A stretch of DNA of 64,000 bases from Nostoc spongiaeforme FACHB-130 (GCF_014698475.1 NZ_JACJTB010000002.1:186001-250000), one strand, 5' to 3'; shown: positions 11,057 to 19,318, counted from the first letter of the stretch. Program-made: numbers and translations. Notes: generated by a model from the sequence alone, not told the origin.

Positions 11057-12022
11057 ATGCCGAAAAAAGCACTTATTTGTGGAGTGTCAGGTCAAGATGG
11101 GGCTTATTTAGCAGAGTTACTCTTAAACAAGGGATACATTGTCTGTGGAACTTCACGGGACGCGCAGATGTCATCGTTTAATAATTTAGTGCGCTTGGGC
11201 ATCCGTGATCAAATTAAATTGGCTTCTGTGGCTTTGACTGATTTTCGTAGTGTCTTGCAGGTTTTGACAAAAATTCAGCCAGATGAAGTTTACAACCTAG
11301 CTGGACAAAGTTCTGTAGGTTTATCTTTTGAACAACCAGTAGAAACTTTAGAGAGTATCGCTACTGGGACTTTGAATTTATTAGAAGCGATTCGTTTTAT
11401 TGGTGCGCCGATTAAACTTTATAATGCTGGTTCTAGTGAATGTTTTGGGAACACGGGTGAACAGCCAGCAGATGAAAATACACCATTTCGTCCACGCAGT
11501 CCCTATGGTGTGGCTAAAGCTACGGCTTTTTGGGAAGTCGCTAATTACAGAGAAGCTTATGGCTTATTTGCTTGTTCTGGTATTTTATACAACCATGAGT
11601 CGCCGTTAAGACCAGAAAGATTTGTAACTCAGAAAATTATTTCTGGTGCTTGTCGTATTGCTAAAGGTGAGCAGAATCACCTTTATTTAGGTAATATCTC
11701 CGTTCAACGTGACTGGGGTTGGGCTCCTGAATATGTTGAGGCAATGTATTTAATGTTACAACAAAATGAACCAGATGATTATGTAATTGCAACTGGCAAG
11801 ACATCAAAATTAGAAGACTTTGTAGCAGAGGCTTTTGCTTGTTTAGGATTAGATTGGCAGGAATATGTAACTACTGATGGTAGTTTATTACGACCTACTG
11901 ATATTGTAATTGGCAGAGGCAATCCAGTAAAAGCAGAAGAAAAGTTGGGATGGCAAGCACAATATACAATGAAAGATGTAGTGCGAATGATGATAGAAGA
12001 TAAGCAAAAAGATTATTTGTAA
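11057..12022 (+). CDS. gmd: GDP-mannose 4,6-dehydratase
   Basis: 321 residues, a short-chain dehydrogenase/extended-SDR fold. It has the N-terminal dinucleotide motif GVSGQDGAYL (usual GMD form GxxGQDGxYL), the catalytic YGVAK (Tyr-x-x-x-Lys), and the GMD-typical NHESPLRPERFVTQKI and RDWGWAPEYVEAMY segments. It converts GDP-D-mannose to GDP-4-keto-6-deoxy-mannose, the branch point to GDP-fucose or GDP-rhamnose for surface polysaccharide. No GDP-fucose synthase or glycosyltransferase lies beside it, so the rest of the pathway must be elsewhere. The length is slightly shorter than E. coli Gmd but usual for bacterial homologues. The start ATG lies near a weak GAGA site. Confidence 0.92.
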   Translation: MPKKALICGVSGQDGAYLAELLLNKGYIVCGTSRDAQMSSFNNLVRLGIRDQIKLASVALTDFRSVLQVLTKIQPDEVYNLAGQSSVGLSFEQPVETLESIATGTLNLLEAIRFIGAPIKLYNAGSSECFGNTGEQPADENTPFRPRSPYGVAKATAFWEVANYREAYGLFACSGILYNHESPLRPERFVTQKIISGACRIAKGEQNHLYLGNISVQRDWGWAPEYVEAMYLMLQQNEPDDYVIATGKTSKLEDFVAEAFACLGLDWQEYVTTDGSLLRPTDIVIGRGNPVKAEEKLGWQAQYTMKDVVRMMIEDKQKDYL

Positions 12023-12048
12023 TTTTGAGCAGCTGCACTTTATAAATT

Positions 12049-12080
12049 TTGTAGAGATGTTTTATGCAATGTCTCTACAA
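12049..12080. repeat. Inverted repeat (GTAGAGAC-type), possible terminator
   Basis: TTGTAGAGAT is followed by an about 12-base loop and then ATGTCTCTACAA, forming a near-perfect stem just 27 bases after the gmd stop. Sequences of this GTAGAGAC...GTCTCTAC type recur between genes in Nostocales. No long T-run follows, so a role as terminator is only possible. Confidence 0.55.
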
Positions 12081-12160
12081 CTACTTTAACTATATCATCT
12101 CAGTTAATTATACTTTTGGATACTTTACTTGTAGCAAATCTTTAGGTACATCGAGTAGGT

Positions 12161-12277
12161 ATGTTGCCATCAGAAATTTTAGAACAAGCCATAGAAAATG
12201 TTAATGAAACAAATTCTTTGAAAAATGACAATAAAAATAAAGAATATTTCCCCTGGGAAACAAACAGAATGGTCTAG
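12161..12277 (+). CDS. Possible small ORF, 38 residues
   Basis: An ATG frame starting MLPSEILEQAIEN and ending ETNRMV, in the 295-base gap between gmd and the SDR gene, with a weak purine-rich stretch (GAGTAGGT) directly before the start. It is hydrophilic and unrecognised. It may be a relic or spurious. Confidence 0.15.
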   Translation: MLPSEILEQAIENVNETNSLKNDNKNKEYFPWETNRMV

Positions 12278-12317
12278 ATTTTGAGTAGATTAGGAATAGA
12301 TTATCCTAGATAAAGTT

Positions 12318-13136
12318 ATGAGTGCTGAAGATTTGGTGCTAGTTGTTGGTGCTACTGGTGGAGTTGGGCAGCTAGTTGTAGGAAAGCTGTTAGAGAAGAA
12401 TGTCAAGGTGCGCGTCCTGACACGGAATGCGGCAAAAGCCGAAAAAATGTTTGATAACAAAGTGGAAATTGCTGTTGGAGATATCCGGGAGGCTGACACA
12501 TTAACACCAGCGATGCCGAATATTACTCACATTATCTGTTGTACTGGCACGACGGCCTTTCCTTCAACGAGATGGGATTTTGACCCTGAGCCGAATTTCT
12601 GGGAATGGGGACAAATTTTGCTGGACTCTGAATATCGGGAAGCTAAGGCAAAAAATACGCCGACAAAGGTGGATGCTGAGGGGGTGAGTAACTTGGTAGC
12701 GGCTGCACCTCGCAATTTGCAAAGATTTGTGTTTGTGTCTTCTTGTGGTGTTCACCGCAAAGATAAATTTCCTTTTAGTGTGCTGAATGCTTTTGGTGTA
12801 TTGGATGCCAAACAAAAAGGTGAGGCAGCGATCGCTAATTCTGGTTTACCATACACTATCATTCGCCCCGGTCGTTTAATTGACGGGCCTTTCACTTCTT
12901 ACGACTTGAATACTCTCCTCAAAGCCACCACTAATGGTAAGTTGGGTGTAGTTTTAGGTCAAGGCGATACCTTATCAGGAGATGCCAGCCGTATTGATGT
13001 TGCAGCCGCTTGTGTAGAATCAATTTTTATACCATCTACCACTAATAAAGCTTTTGACATTATTAATCAAGGAACCAGACCGGCTGTAATTAATTGGGAA
13101 ACACTGTTTTCTCAGTTAACTAACACTAGGGAGTAG
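12318..13136 (+). CDS. NAD(P)-binding atypical SDR (NmrA-like)
   Basis: 272 residues with the N-terminal Rossmann motif VVGATGGVGQ and a following VRVLTRN strand typical of NADP-preferring atypical SDRs. The segment FVFVSSCGVHRKD stands where the catalytic serine region would be, but the classical Tyr-x-x-x-Lys is not evident; AKQKGE occupies the equivalent place. YTIIRPGRL is typical of this family. Related cyanobacterial and plastid proteins are annotated as NAD(P)H-binding proteins of unknown substrate. The stop codon (13134-13136) lies inside a heptamer repeat that also supplies the start of the next gene. Confidence 0.85.
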   Translation: MSAEDLVLVVGATGGVGQLVVGKLLEKNVKVRVLTRNAAKAEKMFDNKVEIAVGDIREADTLTPAMPNITHIICCTGTTAFPSTRWDFDPEPNFWEWGQILLDSEYREAKAKNTPTKVDAEGVSNLVAAAPRNLQRFVFVSSCGVHRKDKFPFSVLNAFGVLDAKQKGEAAIANSGLPYTIIRPGRLIDGPFTSYDLNTLLKATTNGKLGVVLGQGDTLSGDASRIDVAAACVESIFIPSTTNKAFDIINQGTRPAVINWETLFSQLTNTRE

Positions 13137-13160
13137 GGAGTAGGGGAGTGGAGAGTAGGG
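13125..13160. repeat. Tandem heptamer repeat (AGTAGGG)n
   Basis: Five consecutive 7-mers are seen: ACTAGGG, AGTAGGG, AGTAGGG, then (after one extra G) AGTGGAG and AGTAGGG. This is a short tandemly repeated repetitive (STRR) run of the kind typical of heterocystous cyanobacteria. It contains the TAG stop of the SDR gene and the GTG assigned as start of the HD gene. Confidence 0.85.
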
Positions 13161-13795
13161 AAACAGATAACTTATTCAATTATTTGCAACACACACTGCA
13201 ATTTTTTGGCGTTGACCAAGATAAAATAGCCACTACTTTTACTCAATTATTTGAGGCATATAATACCCCTGGGCGTTATTACCATACACTGCAACATATT
13301 AATGATGTGTTGCATAACATTCAAGCTTTGCAAGCTTATACTCAAAATCTCCCTGTTGTACAGCTTGCAGCTTGGTTTCATGATGTGGTTTATGATTCTC
13401 AAGCGCCAGATAACGAAGTTAAAAGTGCTGAATATGCTTCTCAGGTATTAACTTATTTGGCAATTCCCCTAAATCAAATCATAACTGTTCAGCGTCTCAT
13501 CCTCAACACCAAACACCATCAAGCAGCCATTGACGATATTGATAGCCAAATTTTATTAGATGCTGATTTGGCAATTTTAGCTGCTGACCCAGTTGATTAT
13601 CAAAAATATGCTCACGCCATTCGTCAAGAATATGCTTGGGTAACAGAAACAGCATATATTCAAGGGCGCAAACAAGTCCTAGAAAAATTTTTGCAAAGAC
13701 AGCGTATATATTTTACACCTCTAATGTTTGAGGTAGCCGAAGCATCTGCCAGAGCTAACTTGCAAGCAGAAATTCACAGTCTTTCTAGTATTTAG
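13148..13795 (+). CDS. HD-domain metal-dependent phosphohydrolase family protein
   Basis: 215 residues from a GTG that lies within the heptamer repeat; a TTG about 12 codons in is an alternative, and no ATG is available in the N-terminal region. The pattern YYHTLQHI, then AAWFHDVVYD (the HD pair), then LLDADLAIL gives the H...HD...D metal ligands of the HD superfamily (COG4339-type predicted phosphohydrolase). The substrate is unknown. The gene follows the SDR gene by 11 bases and is probably cotranscribed. The true N-terminus is uncertain because the repeat has replaced the usual translation-initiation region. Confidence 0.8.
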   Translation: MESRETDNLFNYLQHTLQFFGVDQDKIATTFTQLFEAYNTPGRYYHTLQHINDVLHNIQALQAYTQNLPVVQLAAWFHDVVYDSQAPDNEVKSAEYASQVLTYLAIPLNQIITVQRLILNTKHHQAAIDDIDSQILLDADLAILAADPVDYQKYAHAIRQEYAWVTETAYIQGRKQVLEKFLQRQRIYFTPLMFEVAEASARANLQAEIHSLSSI

Positions 13796-13874
13796 GATTT
13801 CAACACAGAGGTTGTCTTTTGAGAAGATGTCTGAAAACTTTTTGGTGTTGTATTTGAGACTGATAGATTCCCCT

Positions 13875-13898
13875 AAATCCCCCTTTTTAAGGAGGATT
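13875..13898. terminator. Hairpin between convergent genes
   Basis: AAATCC-C-CCTT and AAGG-A-GGATTT form a stem around TTT, with runs of T and A on both sides. It sits between the convergent HD gene and P450 gene and could terminate from either side. Confidence 0.45.
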
Positions 13899-13916
13899 TT
13901 AAGAAGTTTTCCCCCC

Positions 13917-13938
13917 TCAGCACTCAGCACTCAGCACT
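13917..13938. repeat. Tandem heptamer repeat (CTCAGCA)n at the P450 3' end
   Basis: Three copies of CTCAGCA. Read on the minus strand, the repeat encodes the last residues (VLSAEC) and the TGA stop of the P450 gene. Confidence 0.85.
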
Positions 13939-15284
13939 CGTGTTGTAGCTACCATTTGCATTCCGGTGGGTGTGGCTAAAGTTAAACCACGACGCACAGG
14001 GCGCACAGGGCGTTTATTTACTAGAGAGACTTGGAACTGCGACAAAATTGTAGCGAGGGCAATTTTCATTTCATACTGAGCAAAGGCTAAACCAATACAT
14101 CGACGATTTCCGCCACCAAATGGTAAATATTCATAAGGGGAAAATTGTCTTTCTAAAAAGCGTTCTGGTTTGAATTGGTTTGGCTGTGGGTAAGCTTCTG
14201 GGCGATGATGGGCTAAATAAATACTAGGGACTACGGCTGTGCCTTTGGGCAATTTGTAACCCATAATTTCAATTGGTGACTTGACTATTCTAAAAAAGCC
14301 ATTGATCACAATAGGATATATCCGCAAGGTTTCTTGGCAAACTGCTGTTAAATAAGATAATTTGGCAATATTATTTGGTTCCAGGTTAGTGCCTAAAGTA
14401 GACAATTCTTGGAGTAATTTTTCGCGGACTTCTGGTAAACGGTCAAGCCAGTAAAAAGCCCAAGTTAATGCCGAAGCCGTGGTTTCATGTCCGGCAACTA
14501 ACATTGTCATTAATTCATCACGTAATTCTGCATCTGACATGGGTTGCCCATCATCATAACGAGCCGAAATCAATAAACTCAAGATATCTTGGCGATTCTG
14601 CCCAGTTTCAGCCCGTCGTTCTTGAATGAGTGTATAAATAAGTTGATCAATTTGTTGTAATTGCCTTAAAAACTTTCCCCAAGGACTCCATGCACCCCAG
14701 TCGCGTTGCATAACTTGAAAAAATAAGGCGGCGGACATCCGCGAGGAACTGATGAGGTCTAAGACAGAACTTAGTAATTGGCGCAGTTGTTGAAACTTTG
14801 TTCCTTCATCTACACCAAATACTACGCGCAAAATGACGCGCAAGGTGATTTCTTGCATGGAGGCGCGGATATTAAAGGGTTTACCCATCACCCATTCATG
14901 GCTAACTTGTTGGGTGATTTCGCGGATAGTTTGACCGTAAGCCCGCATTCGCTCACCATGAAAAGGCGGTGTGAGTAATTGGCGTTGGCGTTGGTGGCGA
15001 TCGCCATCCAGTAAAATTAAAGAATTATCACCAAGCAAATATTTTAAAACACCGCCACCGCCACCAGTAGCAAAGTGACTAGCATCAGCCGTAAAAATCT
15101 GTTCTAATGCTTGGGGATGACTGAAATACACCAATTGATTATTGCCTTTGCGCCAAACCGTAAAGTTATCACCGTAGACTTTGGCAAAATCTTCGACGTA
15201 ATCTATTGGTCGAAAAATAAACTTCATGATTCGCAGCCAGTACGGTATTCTTGGCCCATCAGGCAAACTGTTAGTTACTGTCAT
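13917..15284 (-). CDS. Cytochrome P450, CYP110-like
   Basis: 455 residues, a soluble bacterial P450. The I-helix oxygen-activation motif is AGHETTA, the K-helix is ETLR, the PERF segment is present, and the heme-binding loop is FGGGNRRCIG with C396 as thiolate ligand. The N-terminus (LPDGPRIPYWLRIMKFI) resembles CYP110 enzymes, a Nostocales family linked to fatty acid or terpene oxidation; the substrate here cannot be read from sequence. No ferredoxin or reductase gene is adjacent. The extreme C-terminus is encoded by a heptamer repeat and is probably not functional. Confidence 0.92.
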   Translation of the reverse strand: MTVTNSLPDGPRIPYWLRIMKFIFRPIDYVEDFAKVYGDNFTVWRKGNNQLVYFSHPQALEQIFTADASHFATGGGGGVLKYLLGDNSLILLDGDRHQRQRQLLTPPFHGERMRAYGQTIREITQQVSHEWVMGKPFNIRASMQEITLRVILRVVFGVDEGTKFQQLRQLLSSVLDLISSSRMSAALFFQVMQRDWGAWSPWGKFLRQLQQIDQLIYTLIQERRAETGQNRQDILSLLISARYDDGQPMSDAELRDELMTMLVAGHETTASALTWAFYWLDRLPEVREKLLQELSTLGTNLEPNNIAKLSYLTAVCQETLRIYPIVINGFFRIVKSPIEIMGYKLPKGTAVVPSIYLAHHRPEAYPQPNQFKPERFLERQFSPYEYLPFGGGNRRCIGLAFAQYEMKIALATILSQFQVSLVNKRPVRPVRRGLTLATPTGMQMVATTRVLSAEC

Positions 15285-15407
15285 AAAATCTCGTCAGAAC
15301 TTATCATAAATCTGTAAGAATCCAGCACTCAGGAGCCAGAAGTTAGAATTTCCAATCAATTTAGCCTGATTAATCCATTAATTGAGAAAAATTGCCGACA
15401 TTCTGAC

Positions 15408-15446
15408 TCCTGAATTCTGCCTCCTGAATTCTGCCTCCTGAATTCT
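15408..15446. repeat. 14-bp tandem repeat TCCTGAATTCTGCC
   Basis: Two full copies and one partial copy in tandem (15408, 15422 and 15436), lying upstream of the ParA/McdA-like gene. This is another STRR-like run. The rest of the 15285-15597 gap holds no other gene that I can support. Confidence 0.8.
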
Positions 15447-15597
15447 TACTTGACTATTTTTATTTTGGCGATTTTTTCTGCTACTGCGGGTCACACAAAG
15501 CGGTATATTTTTGTATGGCGGGATAGAAAGCCATAGCAATTTAAAAAATGCGACACCTAAAGTCATCTCCAATCCAAAATCTAAAATCGTAGAAGCA

Positions 15598-16230
15598 GTG
15601 CCAAAAATCGTCGCTATCCTCAACGGTAAAGGAGGAGTCGGCAAAACGACTACCTCAATCAATTTAGCTGCACAATTTGCTAAACGAAAAAAAGTGCTGC
15701 TGGTAGATGCAGATATTCAAGGTTCTGCTAGTTGGTGGTTTGGACGCAATGAGCAAGGGATGGGATTTGATTTATCGCAAGAAACAGATCCACAGCTATT
15801 AGGCCATTTACGTAAAATAAAAGGTTACGATTTAGTAGTGGTGGATACGCCTCCAGCTTTGCACTCTGAAGCCTTGGCAACAGTAGTAGCGATCGCAGAT
15901 TATATACTTTTACCTACACCCCCATCCGCAATGGATTTAGCTGTTTTGATTGAAACAGTAAAATCAGCCGTCGTTCCCACAGGAGTTCCCCATCGTGTAC
16001 TCTTAACTAAAGTCGATGCGCGGAGTATTGGTGAAGCAATGGAAGCACAAAACACTCTCGTTAAGCTAGGTATCCCCGTTTGTAAAGGCTTCGTCCGTAC
16101 CTATAAAGCCCACGAAAGAGCCGCATTAGAGGGTGTCGCAATCAATCAATGGCGGGGCAAAAATGCTTGGGAGGCGGAATCAGACTATCGCCGCGTGGCT
16201 GATGAATTACAGCGTGATTGGAGAAAATAA
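15598..16230 (+). CDS. mcdA: ParA-family ATPase, probable carboxysome-positioning McdA (type 2)
   Basis: GTG at 15598 is chosen because ParA proteins of this group begin MPKIxAxxNGKGGVGK; a TTG at 15511 would only add a repeat-derived leader. The product is 210 residues. The deviant Walker A KGGVGKT (11-17) has the signature lysine K11; the Walker A' region is LLVDADIQG and Walker B is LVVVDTPP. Small size, lack of a DNA-binding N-terminal domain, and an overlapping coiled-coil partner gene ending in a Trp-containing tail match type 2 McdA, which forms gradients on the nucleoid that space carboxysomes. A plasmid-type or other cargo-positioning ParA is the alternative. Confidence 0.75.
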   Translation: MPKIVAILNGKGGVGKTTTSINLAAQFAKRKKVLLVDADIQGSASWWFGRNEQGMGFDLSQETDPQLLGHLRKIKGYDLVVVDTPPALHSEALATVVAIADYILLPTPPSAMDLAVLIETVKSAVVPTGVPHRVLLTKVDARSIGEAMEAQNTLVKLGIPVCKGFVRTYKAHERAALEGVAINQWRGKNAWEAESDYRRVADELQRDWRK

Positions 16231-16808
16231 TGGCTAGGAAACAAAATCTTTCTGACTTAATTCAAGCAGAAGCACAAAAATTAACACCCAATAGTGCAGT
16301 AGACGAAGGTGCAATCGAAGTTCCGGCTGTGGAAGTTGTGGAAGTTGTGGAATCAACAACAGCCGCAGATGCAGAAGTAAATGAATCCACATCTGCTAAA
16401 CGTGCTACTCCTACCAAAGCAGACTTAGAAGCTACTATTAAAGACTTAAAAACAACTTTAGAAAAAAATCAGGATACAGAAAAAGCTCTGCAACAACAAA
16501 TTAAAAAATTACAATCAGCTTTATCAGAACAGCAAACCTCTTTATCAGAACAGCAAGCCTCTGTAGAACGCCTAACCAAAGAATTAGAAGAAGCAAAAAC
16601 AACTGTACTTCAATTAGCAGAAGCCAACTCTAAACTCATCGAAGAAAATAAAGCCCTAAAACAACCAAAGGCGAGTATTGTTCCTCAGAAAAAAGACAAT
16701 TATCACCAAACTGATTACAGAAAATCTCACCGCGCCCCCGAAAAACTCCCTGATATGCCAGCAGAAACAAAAGATGATTTTGCGGCTAATACTTGGTTGT
16801 ATGACTAA
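16230..16808 (+). CDS. mcdB: Coiled-coil partner of ParA, probable McdB (type 2)
   Basis: ATG at 16230 shares a base with the stop of the upstream gene (TAATG) and has GGAG seven bases before it. The product is 192 residues: an acidic, low-complexity N-terminal third, a coiled coil at about residues 70-145 rich in Gln, Glu and Lys heptads, then a charged tail ending FAANTWLYD. Type 2 McdB proteins are adaptor proteins with a disordered N-terminus, central coiled coil and an invariant Trp near the C-terminus that is needed for carboxysome association. The Trp is four residues from the end here. No fold gives an independent assignment, so confidence rests on architecture and context. Confidence 0.72.
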   Translation: MARKQNLSDLIQAEAQKLTPNSAVDEGAIEVPAVEVVEVVESTTAADAEVNESTSAKRATPTKADLEATIKDLKTTLEKNQDTEKALQQQIKKLQSALSEQQTSLSEQQASVERLTKELEEAKTTVLQLAEANSKLIEENKALKQPKASIVPQKKDNYHQTDYRKSHRAPEKLPDMPAETKDDFAANTWLYD

Positions 16809-16855
16809 ATATCAGTAACTTAAAGCCCTCAGACTGGAAGTCGAGGGATAGATAA

Positions 16856-16888
16856 ACAAAGCCTGCCTAGCCAACGCAGGCTATTTGT
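16856..16888 (+). terminator. Terminator after the mcdAB-like operon
   Basis: AGCCTGC (16860-16866) pairs with GCAGGCT (16876-16882), followed by ATTTGTCTTAT. It lies 50 bases after the mcdB-like stop and resembles a rho-independent terminator with an interrupted T-tract. Confidence 0.65.
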
Positions 16889-16971
16889 CTTATATTTTGC
16901 GTGAAATTTGATAAGACCAAATTAAGTAATGGACTGACACGACTAAAATGTTGTATTAGAGATGAAATAAA

Positions 16972-16994
16972 ATTAACCGCAGATAAACGCAGAT
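16972..16994. repeat. Interspersed repeat, copy 1 (ACCGCAGATAAACGCAGAT)
   Basis: 23 bases identical to 47803-47825. The continuation (GGACGCGGATGG) repeats the same GCAGATGNAC theme. The element lies between genes at both sites. Confidence 0.75.
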
Positions 16995-17024
16995 GGACGC
17001 GGATGGAATTCCGATGATTGCAAT

Positions 17025-17116
17025 AAATTAGCTGTGTCAGTCTACTAGTTTGCTTGTGGCATCAGATAAATTAGCTGTGTCAGTCTACTAGTTTGCTTCT
17101 GGCATCAGATAAATTA
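17025..17116. repeat. 43-bp tandem repeat
   Basis: The unit begins AAATTAGCTGTGTCAGTCTA and recurs at 17025 and 17068, with a third partial copy from 17111. The two full copies differ at one visible base (TTGTGG versus TTCTGG). It lies 90-180 bases upstream of the lipoprotein gene. No spacer alternation, so it is not a CRISPR. Confidence 0.9.
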
Positions 17117-17208
17117 TTGTGTGATAAATAATTATTCATCAAAATATAACTTGCACTCTACTGAAATTATTGATTTTGTCGCTGGCAAGTATTACTGAAG
17201 GGGAAAAC

Positions 17209-18261
17209 ATGAAATTGTGTGGTTATACGATCGCAGGTACTCTTGTGACAATTTTAGTAGGAGCGATCGCAAATGGATGTACAAGTTTTGCAACTTCTAA
17301 TGTGCAGCAAAGCAAAAGCTTAAATCCTCCCACCACCAGTCAAACAGAAAATACTTCCACAGCCACACATCAAGCCCAACGCCCTCGCACTCAAAATTCC
17401 GTCTCCAAGTTGAATCTGCAAGCAGGAATGCCATATCAAAAAGCGCGAGAACAAGTGCTTCAACAAGGTTGGGAACCGAATTTGCAAGGCGATGCGCCTA
17501 ATCTTCAAGATACCTCTGTGAAAGAATTATATGATTTCGGATATACAGAGGTAAAAGACTGTTCCGGGACAGGAGTTGGTGCTTGTCGATTTGAGTTTAC
17601 CAACCAAGCCGGAGAACTATTGTGGATTTCAGCCACCATCGCTGACCGCAGTAATACAGAACGAGTCGTTTGGCATTGGTCAATTGAGAAAAATATCAAT
17701 GTTCATCAACAAACTTCACAATCTTCTCGTCCAGAAAAACCACCATTTATCGGTACGCGCTTATTTAATTTTCTAGGAGGAAGTGGCACAGGTCAATCAA
17801 TTGCGATCGCACCTGATGGCACTACTATAGTTAAACTTCAGGGTACCTTTGAAAGTTCCATTCAATATCACGGCAAATTCTCCAATCCCATCATCTTGCA
17901 AGATGGTAGTGGACTGGGATTACTTTTTAAAGACGGTAAAGTTTACAGCCTCGCAGCTAATGGACAAATCGCCAAAGGTTGTAAAGGTGATGAAACAGTT
18001 TGTGAATCATCTTTAATCGCAAATACATCTGCGCCAATTAAACCAGGTTTTTATGTACTTGGCGGAACTGATCAAGGTCTAGAAGTCAAAGGAGAACAGT
18101 ATCGCTATTATGATGAGGCTGGCAATCAAGAATGGAGACCAATTTCGGAATTAAATTATATTCAAGAAAATCTCATATTTGATGGACAGAATTATTGGTG
18201 TATTCCACCCAGAAGCGAAGCAGGAGTATGCACAGAAAATGGCTGGATGCCTGTAAGATAA
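17209..18261 (+). CDS. Putative lipoprotein of unknown function
   Basis: ATG at 17209 is preferred because AAGGGG lies five bases before it; the frame extends 13 codons further upstream without a ribosome site. The product is 350 residues: a signal peptide of about 23 residues ending AIANGC, a plausible lipobox with Cys as acylation site; a Ser/Thr/Gln-rich linker; a domain with paired cysteines (DCSGTGVGACRFEF); and a C-terminal region of short beta-type repeats around further cysteines (KGCKGDETVCES; YWCIPP...GVCTEN). I recognise no family. Likely an envelope protein anchored in a membrane. Confidence 0.75.
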   Translation: MKLCGYTIAGTLVTILVGAIANGCTSFATSNVQQSKSLNPPTTSQTENTSTATHQAQRPRTQNSVSKLNLQAGMPYQKAREQVLQQGWEPNLQGDAPNLQDTSVKELYDFGYTEVKDCSGTGVGACRFEFTNQAGELLWISATIADRSNTERVVWHWSIEKNINVHQQTSQSSRPEKPPFIGTRLFNFLGGSGTGQSIAIAPDGTTIVKLQGTFESSIQYHGKFSNPIILQDGSGLGLLFKDGKVYSLAANGQIAKGCKGDETVCESSLIANTSAPIKPGFYVLGGTDQGLEVKGEQYRYYDEAGNQEWRPISELNYIQENLIFDGQNYWCIPPRSEAGVCTENGWMPVR

Positions 18262-18303
18262 TAAATTGTATCTTTGATTAGTGTAAAAATCTGATAACTA
18301 TTT

Positions 18304-19257
18304 ATGGTCAGAAAAACTCAAAGCCCTGTCAAAAAAAAATGGCTAAAAGAAATATTTAGATTCCACGGTTCTGTGATTCCCGGAGTTTTAGAACGCTCTG
18401 TTTTTTGTGGTGCATTTGGCGTGATCATTTCTTTTCTTGACTTCAAGCAATTGCCAGTTGCTCAACCCGTATTAGGCACTGTAATTCCTAGTATTGTTTT
18501 GGGTTTATTGTTAGTTTTTCGGACTAATACAGCTTATGAGAGATTTTGGGAAGGAAGAAAACTTTGGGGTAGCACAGTTAATACTATCCGCAATTTAGCT
18601 TGGAAAATTTGGGTCGCAGTGGACGAAGTGGAATCTGACGACAGAGAACGCAAAATAGCCGCTTTACGTTTATTACCAGCATTTGCGATCGCCAAAAAAT
18701 TATATCTTCGTTATGAACCAGCCAGTGAAGAATTAAAACCTTGGATTTCCCCGGCTCAATATAGCAATTTGCAAAATATTCAAAACATGCCTTTAGAAAT
18801 TTCCCGCTTGTTAGGAAATTACTTACAGCAAGAATATAAACGTGGTCTTTTAACAAATTATCAATTGACTAGTATTCACACTCTCATGAATAACTTGATG
18901 GATAATGTCGGCGGTTGCGAACGTATTTTAAAAACACCAATTCCCCCGGCTTATGTGATTCATCTCAATCAATTAGTATTTATTTATTGTTTAATTCTAC
19001 CATTTCAATTTGTTAAAGATTTAGGTCTATGGACAGGTTTATTTGTAGCTCTTGTCAGTTTTGCTTTGTTTGGCATTGAAGAAATTGGCGTAGAAATTGA
19101 AAATCCCTTTGGTTATGATCATAATGATTTGCCATTAGATAAAATTTGCCAAACTATCAAAAGTAATATTGAAGAATTTATTGCTTTTCAAACAATTCAA
19201 GACCAAGACAACATAGAAAAAAAAATTAACTTTTCATACACTAATCCAGATATTTAA
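18304..19257 (+). CDS. Bestrophin-family anion channel
   Basis: 317 residues of the bestrophin/UPF0187 family. Hydrophobic segments are seen near residues 35-50, 55-75, and 220-265. Family hallmarks are RTNTAYERFWEGRKLWG after the second segment, TPIPPAYVIHL, and the C-terminal IENPFGYDHNDLPLD acidic motif. Bacterial members form pentameric channels; in cyanobacteria and plastids some conduct chloride or bicarbonate at the thylakoid. Ion selectivity cannot be told from sequence. It stands alone, 42 bases after the lipoprotein gene. Confidence 0.9.
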   Translation: MVRKTQSPVKKKWLKEIFRFHGSVIPGVLERSVFCGAFGVIISFLDFKQLPVAQPVLGTVIPSIVLGLLLVFRTNTAYERFWEGRKLWGSTVNTIRNLAWKIWVAVDEVESDDRERKIAALRLLPAFAIAKKLYLRYEPASEELKPWISPAQYSNLQNIQNMPLEISRLLGNYLQQEYKRGLLTNYQLTSIHTLMNNLMDNVGGCERILKTPIPPAYVIHLNQLVFIYCLILPFQFVKDLGLWTGLFVALVSFALFGIEEIGVEIENPFGYDHNDLPLDKICQTIKSNIEEFIAFQTIQDQDNIEKKINFSYTNPDI

Positions 19258-19318
19258 CCTCACAGATTTTTGGATATTCAATCAAGTGCGATCGCTTATT
19301 TTCAAATAATTCATTTTT

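Noticed and set aside
15378-15662. Minus-strand frame of 94 codons overlapping the mcdA-like start
   Set aside because: It reads the reverse of the P-loop region and the 14-bp tandem repeat; no family features.
17025-17116. CRISPR array
   Set aside because: The 43-bp units follow each other with no spacers and differ by one base; there are no cas genes.
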